Below are positions 57,019-64,000 of a DNA stretch of 64,000 bases, piece by piece; the stretch's first letter is position 1, and each line of letters starts with the position of its first letter. Position numbers and translations under genes: made by a program. Where the stretch lies: NCBI RefSeq assembly GCF_009761395.1, contig NZ_LEKN01000037.1:1-64000 (forward strand). The letters run 5' to 3'. The stretch is from Ursidibacter maritimus. GTDB lineage: Bacteria; Pseudomonadota; Gammaproteobacteria; Enterobacterales; Pasteurellaceae. The notes beneath the pieces are model-generated. The model searched no databases, was not told the DNA's origin, and saw nothing but the letters and a program-made list of their open reading frames with translations.

Positions 57019-57654
57019 ATGAACCATATCAACAAACAAACTCAGGATATCCGTAACCTATTGTTACCGATTGTAGGTGAAACAAAAGCTAAAACATATT
57101 TCTCTTATTATGGAATATTCCAAGATGATTTGATGTTTGGCCTATATAAAGAAGGGCATTTTTATCTAAAACTCGCAGAAAAAGATGTTATTAATGCACT
57201 TAATCTCGGAGCTGAATCTTTAATTGACCCGAAAATCAGTAAAACGAACATGTTTTACTTATTACCCGATACTATTTTGGACAATTTAGTTGCCTATGCA
57301 CATTGGTTCACTCATAGTTTAGCTGAGATTCAAATATCCAAAATATCCTTTTATACTCAGAGAAAAAAGAAAATTCGTTCCCTGCCTAACTTAAACATAA
57401 ACCTAGAAAGAGCGTTAAAACGTATCAATATACATTCTGTTGAGGATTTAATTGAGAAAGGTGAGATTAACGTATTTATCGAATTGATTAAAATAGGTTT
57501 TGACCCTGACCCCAATCTTCTATTTAAGCTCTATGGAGCCGTCAATCATCAATTTATCTATACCCTTTCCGAAAAAACAAAACGAGATTTACTTGCCGAA
57601 ACAGATGAAGCACTTTATCAAGCGGGAATGAGAAAACGCTTTCACTTAAATTAA
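57019..57654 (+). CDS. sxy: Competence regulator Sxy (TfoX)
   Basis: 211-aa master regulator of natural transformation. It acts with CRP at CRP-S promoters to switch on DNA uptake genes. The TfoX N-terminal domain (TKAKTYFSYYGIFQDDLMFGL) and the TfoX C-terminal helix-hairpin-like domain (LPNLNINLERALKRINIHSV) are present in the usual order. GGAGG lies 7 nt before the ATG. dprA, another competence gene, is 1.6 kb away. Confidence 0.94.
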   Translation: MNHINKQTQDIRNLLLPIVGETKAKTYFSYYGIFQDDLMFGLYKEGHFYLKLAEKDVINALNLGAESLIDPKISKTNMFYLLPDTILDNLVAYAHWFTHSLAEIQISKISFYTQRKKKIRSLPNLNINLERALKRINIHSVEDLIEKGEINVFIELIKIGFDPDPNLLFKLYGAVNHQFIYTLSEKTKRDLLAETDEALYQAGMRKRFHLN

Positions 57655-57663
57655 GTAGATCAA

Positions 57664-57685
57664 AATTATGATCCATATCACAAAA
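57664..57685 (+). promoter_or_regulatory. Candidate CRP site upstream of fumC
   Basis: TATGA-N6-TCACA, one mismatch from the CRP consensus halves, with an AT-rich flank. Centre 121 nt before the fumC start. It also lies just behind sxy. Confidence 0.45.
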
Positions 57686-57795
57686 TAGATAAAAAATATG
57701 AAAGGTATGCGGGTTCAGCATTCCTTTCTAATCGCCTCAATGCTACCATTTTCCAGTTTACTCGTAACATTTAACTATGACTTTTAGGAGAAATT

Positions 57796-59190
57796 ATGGA
57801 ATTCCGTATTGAAAAAGACACAATGGGCGAAGTGAAAGTACCAGCAAATCGCTACTGGGCAGCACAAACAGAACGTTCTCGCAATAACTTTAAGATCGGT
57901 CCTGAAGGCTCAATGCCAGCTGAAATCATTGAAGCATTTGGCTACTTAAAGAAAGCAGCAGCCTATGCAAACCACGATTTAGGTGTATTACCTGTTGAAA
58001 AACGTGATTTAATTGCAACCGCTTGTGATGAAATCTTGGCAAATAAGTTAGATGATGAATTTCCATTAGTGATTTGGCAGACAGGTTCAGGCACACAATC
58101 TAATATGAATGTGAACGAAGTCGTAGCGAATCGTGCCCATGTTTTAAATGGTGGAAAACTTGGCGAGAAATCCATTATCCACCCGAATGATGATGTCAAT
58201 AAATCACAATCTTCAAATGATACCTACCCAACCGCAATGCACATTGCAGCCTATAAAAAAGTGGTAGAACATACTCTTCCTTGTGTTAAACGCTTACAAA
58301 AAACCTTAGCAGACAAAGCAGAAGCCTTTAAAGATGTGGTAAAAATTGGTCGTACTCACCTAATGGATGCGACACCACTCACATTAGGTCAAGAATTCTC
58401 AGCTTATGCAGCACAACTTGCTTTCGGTATTAAAGCCCTTGAAAATACTTTGCCACACCTTGCTGAACTAGCTTTAGGGGGGACAGCGGTTGGTACGGGT
58501 TTAAATACACCAAAAGGCTATGATGTGAAAGTGGCTGACTACATTGCCAAATTCACAGGGTTACCTTTTGTTACCGCACAAAATAAATTTGAAGCACTCG
58601 CAACTCACGATGCGATTGTTGAAACCCACGGCGCATTAAAACAGCTTGCAGTATCTCTCTACAAAATTGCCAACGATGTACGCCTATTAGCATCAGGCCC
58701 TCGCTCTGGTATTGGTGAGATTTTAATTCCTGAAAATGAGCCAGGTTCATCAATTATGCCAGGTAAGGTAAACCCAACTCAATGTGAAGCAATGACAATG
58801 GTTTGTGCTCAAGTACTCGGTAATGATGTCACTATCTCATTTGCTGGCACACAAGGCCATTTCCAATTAAATGTGTATAAACCAGTTATGGCATTTAACT
58901 TCTTACAATCTGCACAATTATTAGCTGATGCTTGTGTTTCATTTGATGAACACTGTGCTGTTGGTATTGAACCAAATCACCCACGCATTAAACAACAATT
59001 AGAGCAATCACTAATGCTGGTTACTGCATTAAATACCCACATTGGTTATGAAAATGCAGCGAAAATTGCTAAAACAGCACATAAAAATGGCACTACGCTT
59101 AAAGAAGAAGCCATTAACTTAGGATTAGTGACTGCAGAGCAATTTGACGAATGGGTTCGTCCTGAAGATATGGTTGGAAGTTTGAAGTAA
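57796..59190 (+). CDS. fumC: Class II fumarate hydratase
   Basis: Oxygen-stable, iron-free fumarase that interconverts fumarate and malate. 464 aa. The signature [17 protein letters not shown] is complete, and [13 protein letters not shown] and [16 protein letters not shown] hold further active-site residues. In Pasteurellaceae it typically feeds fumarate to fumarate reductase in the reductive branch. The start follows TTTTAGGAGAAATT. Confidence 0.97.
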   Translation: MEFRIEKDTMGEVKVPANRYWAAQTERSRNNFKIGPEGSMPAEIIEAFGYLKKAAAYANHDLGVLPVEKRDLIATACDEILANKLDDEFPLVIWQTGSGTQSNMNVNEVVANRAHVLNGGKLGEKSIIHPNDDVNKSQSSNDTYPTAMHIAAYKKVVEHTLPCVKRLQKTLADKAEAFKDVVKIGRTHLMDATPLTLGQEFSAYAAQLAFGIKALENTLPHLAELALGGTAVGTGLNTPKGYDVKVADYIAKFTGLPFVTAQNKFEALATHDAIVETHGALKQLAVSLYKIANDVRLLASGPRSGIGEILIPENEPGSSIMPGKVNPTQCEAMTMVCAQVLGNDVTISFAGTQGHFQLNVYKPVMAFNFLQSAQLLADACVSFDEHCAVGIEPNHPRIKQQLEQSLMLVTALNTHIGYENAAKIAKTAHKNGTTLKEEAINLGLVTAEQFDEWVRPEDMVGSLK

Positions 59191-59219
59191 TCACCCCATC
59201 CAACAGCTAAAATAATGTT

Positions 59220-59249
59220 GTAGGACGCTTATAGCGTCCTACTTTTTTT
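59220..59249 (+). terminator. Terminator after fumC
   Basis: Perfect 10-bp stem GTAGGACGCT / AGCGTCCTAC with a 3-nt loop, then TTTTTTTC. Lies between convergent fumC and dprA. Confidence 0.9.
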
Positions 59250-59276
59250 CTCACTAAATTCTATCTACTTTAAAAG

Positions 59277-60437
59277 CTAACATCTCACATATCCGCCACT
59301 AACCTGTTTAATCACATCAAACAATTCTAGATTGAGCAATTCAACTAACGCATGATCAATACTAATTCCACACACTTTGGCGAGATCATCAATACTAATG
59401 GGCTCGAGTCCTATTTGATCCAATAACTGTTGTTGGGAAGCGGTAAGATCAGGTAATTTTTTTGCAAATGATGGTTTGCTTGATACCGTTGCAGATTTTT
59501 GATGAAAACTGACCGCTTGTTCTGTTGTAAATAATGAAGGTTGAATCTCTCTATTTATTACGCTATCTTGTCGTTGATATGCAATCGCATCCAAAATATC
59601 ATCAATACTTTCAACCAATAACGCCCCATCTTTAATCAATTTATGACACCCTTGGCTATATGGATTTTGCACACTATTGGGTAAAGCAAAAACCTCTCTA
59701 CCTTGCTCTAAGGCATATCGGGCAGTTATCAATGAACCGCTATTCAGCGTAGCTTCTACCACAAGCGTTCCTAATGATAAACCACTAATAATGCGGTTTC
59801 GCCTTGGGAAATTCTCTGCGAGCGGCGGTTGATTAGGAAAAAATTCTGATACTAGCGCCCCACCTTTTGCGATAATATTTTCCGCCAACTTTTTATGTCG
59901 GCTTGGGTAAATTTGGTCTAAACCACTTCCTAGCACCGCAATAGTTATGCCATTCTCTGCCAGTGCTTTCTGATGACAGAACCCATCAATCCCTATCGCT
60001 AGCCCACTTGTTACTGCTATCTGATTTTTTACTAACTCACTAGCAAAATATCCCGACCAATATTCTCCATAATGAGAATAATCCCGACTGCCCACCATTG
60101 CAATTTGTGGCATTGAAAGCACTTCAGTTTGCCCTTTCACAAATAATATAGGCGGTGCGGTACTAATTTGGCGTAGTAGAAAAGGATACTCCACATCAAA
60201 TAATGAAATTAAATGCTGTTGTGGTTTTTCCGCCCAACCCAAAGCACTATCAATCCAACGCCAATCAGGATTAAACCAACGTTGGATCTGCTTTTCATTC
60301 CAGCCTATTTGGCGTAATTGCTCTCTGTCATAATTGCAAAATACAGCAAAGTCGACTTCGTTTAATAGTCTGCCAATTCTTTGCGCTCCCAACTGTGGAA
60401 CTTGCAATAACGCTAATAATTTCGTGATCTCTATCAT
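59277..60437 (-). CDS. dprA: DNA processing protein DprA
   Basis: Binds incoming single-stranded DNA during transformation and loads RecA on it. 386 aa. An N-terminal HhH/SAM-like region is followed by the Rossmann DNA-binding domain ([42 protein letters not shown]). The C-terminal winged helix follows [18 protein letters not shown]. It contains two inverted uptake cores (59439, 59512). Divergent from def. Confidence 0.95.
   Translation of the reverse strand: MIEITKLLALLQVPQLGAQRIGRLLNEVDFAVFCNYDREQLRQIGWNEKQIQRWFNPDWRWIDSALGWAEKPQQHLISLFDVEYPFLLRQISTAPPILFVKGQTEVLSMPQIAMVGSRDYSHYGEYWSGYFASELVKNQIAVTSGLAIGIDGFCHQKALAENGITIAVLGSGLDQIYPSRHKKLAENIIAKGGALVSEFFPNQPPLAENFPRRNRIISGLSLGTLVVEATLNSGSLITARYALEQGREVFALPNSVQNPYSQGCHKLIKDGALLVESIDDILDAIAYQRQDSVINREIQPSLFTTEQAVSFHQKSATVSSKPSFAKKLPDLTASQQQLLDQIGLEPISIDDLAKVCGISIDHALVELLNLELFDVIKQVSGGYVRC
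59512..59520 (-). repeat. DNA uptake core inside dprA
   Basis: ACAAGCGGT on the minus strand (coding strand of dprA). A second core, AAGCGGT, lies at 59439 on the opposite strand, so the competence gene itself carries two uptake words. Confidence 0.75.
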
Positions 60438-60544
60438 TTTTTATACTATTTTGTAATTTTCTTGCCTATCGTTTCCCTAATCGTAAGAAAAAGGCTAAAA
60501 TAATCGAACTAATTATTTTTAATTTTTCGATGGAGATCGTAAAA

Positions 60545-61057
60545 ATGGCAGTATTAGATGTACTAATTTATCCTGATGACAATTTGGCAAAAGTTTGCCA
60601 ACCCGTAGAGAAAGTGGATGACGAATTACGTCAATTCATTGATGATATGTTTGACACAATGTATCAACAAGAAGGCATTGGCTTGGCCGCGCCACAAGTG
60701 AATGTATTGAAACGCGTTATTACCATTGATATTGAAGGTGATAAAACCAATCAAATCGTGTTGATTAACCCTGAAATTCTAGAAAGTAGTGGTGAAACAG
60801 GCATTGAAGAAGGCTGTTTATCTATCCCTGGTTGTCGAGCATTAGTTCCACGCAAAGAAAAGGTGACTGTGAAAGCATTAAACCGTCAAGGCGAAGAATT
60901 CATCCTAAATGCAGATGGATTATTAGCGATTTGTATTCAACATGAAATTGACCATTTGAATGGTGTGCTGTTTGTTGATCATATCTCTCAACTCAAACGC
61001 CAACGGATCAAAGAGAAAATGCAAAAACTCAAAAAACAGCTTGCTAAATTCAAATAA
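60545..61057 (+). CDS. def: Peptide deformylase
   Basis: Removes the formyl group from nascent proteins. 170 aa. Motif 1 GIGLAAPQ, motif 2 EGCLSIPG with the metal cysteine, and motif 3 HEIDHLNG with the two histidines are all intact. The ATG at 60545 follows GGAGATCGTAAAA and matches the family start MAVLDVL. The usual partner fmt does not follow; a methyltransferase gene does. Confidence 0.97.
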   Translation: MAVLDVLIYPDDNLAKVCQPVEKVDDELRQFIDDMFDTMYQQEGIGLAAPQVNVLKRVITIDIEGDKTNQIVLINPEILESSGETGIEEGCLSIPGCRALVPRKEKVTVKALNRQGEEFILNADGLLAICIQHEIDHLNGVLFVDHISQLKRQRIKEKMQKLKKQLAKFK

Positions 61058-61066
61058 CAAGCGGTC
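61057..61066 (+). repeat. DNA uptake sequence after def
   Basis: ACAAGCGGTC overlapping the def stop, then TGATTTCTGATATTTTTT and ACAAAAATCG. Confidence 0.85.
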
Positions 61067-61098
61067 TGATTTCTGATATTTTTTACAAAAATCGTAAT

Positions 61099-62664
61099 AT
61101 GAACAACACTCAACTAAACAATTCCAACAGTGCTTATGATGATATTCCTTATCCATCGCAAGTGTTCCACCATTGCCAACCAAATAGATTACACGCATTA
61201 GCTAAGTTAAAAGGATTGAATCCACCTGCATTGGATAATGCGCGAATACTAGAGATTGGTTGCTCTTTTGGTGGTAACCTCATTCCTCACGCCATTCGAT
61301 ATCCAAATAGCCAAATCATTGGTATTGACTTGTCTGAAAAGCAAATTGCTATTGGTCAGCAAATGATGGCGGAGCTTGGGTTGAATAATGTCACGCTCAT
61401 TGCTGCTGACATTAGTAAAGTGAATTTTGAAAATATTCAATTTGACTATATCATCTGCCATGGTGTGTTTGGTTGGGTGCCTGAATTTGTACAAAATACC
61501 ATTTTACACATCACGCAACACTATCTTGCGTCCAATGGCGTAGCATTTATCAGCCACAACACTTACCCAGGTTGGCATTTAAAAGATATGGTAAAAGAGC
61601 TGATGCAGTTTGGAACAGATGCTCAAATACATCCATTTGAGCGCATTGACCAAGCCAAAACGTTATTTGACGATACGGCAAATTTATTAGCAAAATATAA
61701 CCCTAATATTCATACAGAATTTACCAAAATCGCTAACCACATTATACAGGCAGAAAAATATTATGTAGCACACGAGTATTTTGAGGAAATCAACCAGCCT
61801 TTTTATTTACATCAATTTGTTAAGAAGGTTAATGGCTATGGGCTTGGTTATGTTGCTGATAGCTCAGTATCGAATATTGGCATTATTGGTTCTTTGTCAG
61901 GAATGAATAATGAACAAATTTACCAAAGATTTGATAGAGATATTGTTGATATTGAGCAGTATTTTGATTTTATCAACCAACGCCCTTTTCGTTGCACACT
62001 GTTAACCCATCAGCATAATCTTGTTGGCTATGATATTGATAAATATAATCTGTGCCATCATTTTCCTGATTTGTATCTCAAAGCACGCTTAACTCGTTCA
62101 GGAGATGGAACTAATCAATCTTGGGTCACAAGCGATGGGTTGTTTAGTATTTCTTCATCTAAGTTTACAGATAAGATTGCAAATCAGCTAAATAACAGCA
62201 ATCAGCCTTGTAAAATATCCGAATTACAAAGCCTTGCTGATGGTGAAAATATTAACTCATCAAACGATTTGTTATTAGTGATGATTCACCAAGACAATAG
62301 CTATATTAGCTATTCTCCAGTAGAAATAAATCCTTATGGAGAATACCCTAAATTGGCTGACAAATTTGCCCGTCTGATTAATTTTGTAAGCAATAACCCT
62401 AGCATTACCAAGCTGTCAAATATCTACGGAGAAATCATTGCATTGACGCCATTTACAAACTGTTTAGCTCCTTATTTAGATGGTACAAATCATCTTAAAG
62501 ATTTGGTCAAACTGATGCGTAATGAATTTAAAAATGGCAACCTTGTGCTGAATAAAGATGGCAAACCTGTTCCATACCGTAATATTCGCAACGGTAATTT
62601 AGAGACGATGATTAAAGAAACCTTGGATAATCTACAATCAAATGGTTATTTTAATCAATATTAA
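61099..62664 (+). CDS. SAM methyltransferase with regulatory domain
   Basis: 521-aa protein. The N-terminal class I methyltransferase domain (residues about 45-160) has SAM motif ILEIGCSFGGNLIPHA, then IGIDLSEKQ and FDYIICHGVFGWVP. The segment SHNTYPGWHLKDMVKELM marks the start of the methyltransferase regulatory domain family, which continues for about 300 residues. Substrate unknown; family members are often linked to envelope or peptide modification. Lies between def and a GST gene. Confidence 0.85.
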   Translation: MNNTQLNNSNSAYDDIPYPSQVFHHCQPNRLHALAKLKGLNPPALDNARILEIGCSFGGNLIPHAIRYPNSQIIGIDLSEKQIAIGQQMMAELGLNNVTLIAADISKVNFENIQFDYIICHGVFGWVPEFVQNTILHITQHYLASNGVAFISHNTYPGWHLKDMVKELMQFGTDAQIHPFERIDQAKTLFDDTANLLAKYNPNIHTEFTKIANHIIQAEKYYVAHEYFEEINQPFYLHQFVKKVNGYGLGYVADSSVSNIGIIGSLSGMNNEQIYQRFDRDIVDIEQYFDFINQRPFRCTLLTHQHNLVGYDIDKYNLCHHFPDLYLKARLTRSGDGTNQSWVTSDGLFSISSSKFTDKIANQLNNSNQPCKISELQSLADGENINSSNDLLLVMIHQDNSYISYSPVEINPYGEYPKLADKFARLINFVSNNPSITKLSNIYGEIIALTPFTNCLAPYLDGTNHLKDLVKLMRNEFKNGNLVLNKDGKPVPYRNIRNGNLETMIKETLDNLQSNGYFNQY

Positions 62665-62673
62665 GGAGAAATA

Positions 62674-63336
62674 ATGCTAACCCTATACGCACTAAAACAG
62701 TCTCGTGCTTACCGCATTATTTGGTTGTTAGAATTGTTAGAACTTGATTACAAATTAGAAATTATTGAGCGAGATAAACAAACCTTTCTTGCTCCGCATT
62801 CTTTACGCAGCATCCACCCGCTTGGTAAATCACCGTTAATTCAAGATGGGGAATTAGTATTGGGCGAAAGTGGTGCGATTGTGGAATATCTTCTCAATAA
62901 ATATGATCCAGAAAATCGTTTCCGTATTACCGCAGATCAACCAAATTACCCGAATTATCTCTATTGGTTACATTATGCGGAAGGTTCAATAATGCCTTAT
63001 CTGATTATCTCATTAATTCTCAAACGAATTGATGAACGTAAAATGCCGTTTTTTGTGAAACCAATTGCACGCAAAATTACCAATGGCGTTAGAGAGAGTT
63101 TCTTGACTCCTCAACTCAAACTACACTTAGATTACATTGAGCAACATCTTGCACAAAAACAATGGTTTTTAGGTGAGCAATTAAGTGGTGCGGATATTAT
63201 GATGGGTTTTCCATTGCAAGTTTTAACCGCTCGAGGCTTGGAAGGATATCCTAATATTCACGCCTATACTCAACGAATTAGGCAAACCGCATCCTTTAAA
63301 CGTGCAGAAGAAAAACTCGGTGAATTTAAGCTTTAA
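62674..63336 (+). CDS. Glutathione S-transferase family protein
   Basis: 220-aa protein. N-terminal thioredoxin-like domain ([45 protein letters not shown] with the glutathione gamma-glutamyl site) and C-terminal helical domain. The early serine of KQSRAYR may be the catalytic residue. AAGGAGAAATA precedes the ATG, 9 nt after the methyltransferase stop, so the two form an operon. Substrate unknown. Confidence 0.88.
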   Translation: MLTLYALKQSRAYRIIWLLELLELDYKLEIIERDKQTFLAPHSLRSIHPLGKSPLIQDGELVLGESGAIVEYLLNKYDPENRFRITADQPNYPNYLYWLHYAEGSIMPYLIISLILKRIDERKMPFFVKPIARKITNGVRESFLTPQLKLHLDYIEQHLAQKQWFLGEQLSGADIMMGFPLQVLTARGLEGYPNIHAYTQRIRQTASFKRAEEKLGEFKL

Positions 63337-63361
63337 TTTAAACATAACAAAGGACAATAAT

Positions 63362-64000
63362 ATGATTATCGTAACAGGCGGCGCTGGCTTTATTGGCAGT
63401 AATATTGTTAAAGCATTAAATCAAATCGGACGTACTGATATTTTAGTGGTAGATAACCTTAAAAATGGAGAAAAATTTGTTAATTTAGTCGATCTAGATA
63501 TTGCTGATTATTGTGATAAAGAAGATTTTATTGCCTCTATTATTGCAGGCGATGATTTTGGTGATATTGATGCCGTTTTCCACGAAGGTGCTTGTTCCGC
63601 CACAACAGAATGGGACGGCAAATATATGATGCAAAATAACTACGAATATTCAAAAGAGTTATTACATTATTGCTTAGATCGTCAAATTCCATTTTTCTAC
63701 GCATCAAGTGCGGCAACCTACGGTGGACGTTCAGATAACTTTATCGAAAAACGAGAATTTGAACAGCCTTTAAATGTATATGGCTACTCAAAATTCTTAT
63801 TTGATGAATATGTGCGTAAATTACTCCCTGAAGCACAATCGCCTATTTGTGGCTTTAAATATTTCAATGTTTATGGCCCGAGAGAGCAACATAAAGGCTC
63901 AATGGCGAGTGTTGCTTTCCACCTAAACACACAAATTTTAAAAGGCGAAAATCCAAAACTGTTCGCAGGATCAGAAACATTCTTGCGTGATTTTGTTTAT
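63362..64000 (+). CDS. hldD: ADP-glyceromanno-heptose 6-epimerase, 5' part
   Basis: Makes ADP-L-glycero-beta-D-manno-heptose for the lipooligosaccharide inner core. The first 213 codons are in the window. [20 protein letters not shown] is the NAD(P)-binding start. The HldD hallmarks [34 protein letters not shown] (catalytic Tyr and Lys) and [15 protein letters not shown] are clear. About one third of the gene is cut off at the right edge. AAAGGACAATA precedes the ATG. Confidence 0.95.
   Translation, partial: MIIVTGGAGFIGSNIVKALNQIGRTDILVVDNLKNGEKFVNLVDLDIADYCDKEDFIASIIAGDDFGDIDAVFHEGACSATTEWDGKYMMQNNYEYSKELLHYCLDRQIPFFYASSAATYGGRSDNFIEKREFEQPLNVYGYSKFLFDEYVRKLLPEAQSPICGFKYFNVYGPREQHKGSMASVAFHLNTQILKGENPKLFAGSETFLRDFVY

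Overview
This window comes from the chromosome of a gamma-proteobacterium of the family Pasteurellaceae. Three things support that: the gene content (sxy, dprA, nadR, a PanF/YhdT pair, an SdhL-like dehydrogenase next to an SLC13 permease), the low GC content, and many copies of the DNA uptake core AAGCGGT, often as ACAAGCGGTC followed by a TTTGCAA-like tail. That uptake word is the Actinobacillus pleuropneumoniae / Mannheimia / Glaesserella type, not the Haemophilus influenzae type. The species cannot be fixed from sequence alone.

Layout. 1-3.3 kb: str operon on the minus strand (rpsL-rpsG-fusA-tuf, tuf cut by the window edge). 3.5-5.7 kb: metJ with Met boxes, then yhdT-panF. 5.8-11.5 kb: minus-strand pepO, hemH, dapD and corA, with relic DNA between them. 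12-22 kb: plus-strand genes (DUF5718, prfC, rlmB, rppH, tauE-like, lgt, gph, yccS, thrC), interrupted at 15.3-15.7 kb by a gene-free AT-rich stretch with DnaA boxes, GATC sites and 13-mer-like repeats that looks like oriC. 22-39 kb: housekeeping, envelope and cofactor genes (trkH, epmA, tatD, lpxH, a glycosyltransferase, mog, an FkbM methyltransferase carrying eleven ACAGC repeats, glnB, lspA-ispH, sdhE, nadR, yfhL, rph/yicC). 39.7-56.6 kb: the S10-spc-alpha ribosomal block on the minus strand. 57-64 kb: sxy, fumC, dprA, def, a methyltransferase, a GST and the start of hldD.

The most unusual region is 48.2-51.6 kb. The S10 and spc operons are normally almost contiguous at rpsQ-rplN, but here they are split by about 3.4 kb. 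The insert holds three uncharacterised minus-strand genes: a 64-aa protein, a 656-aa leucine-rich-repeat protein with a duplicated N-terminal module, and a 198-aa protein with a weak OGG/HhH-like motif. Rho-independent terminators lie on both sides and inside, so the cassette is insulated from the ribosomal operons, and the spc operon has its own strong promoter at 48.3 kb. Two G tracts (7 and 8 bases) lie upstream of cassette genes.

Other points: a probable phase-variable FkbM-type methyltransferase whose stop overlaps the glnB start; a long corA leader with a 7-codon ORF; CRP-type sites before sxy and fumC; conserved S10 and alpha operon leaders; and a pair of related decayed gene fragments at 3.4 and 10.3 kb. 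If the oriC assignment is right, the S10-spc-alpha block would be transcribed against the replication fork. That is unusual enough that one of the two readings needs testing.
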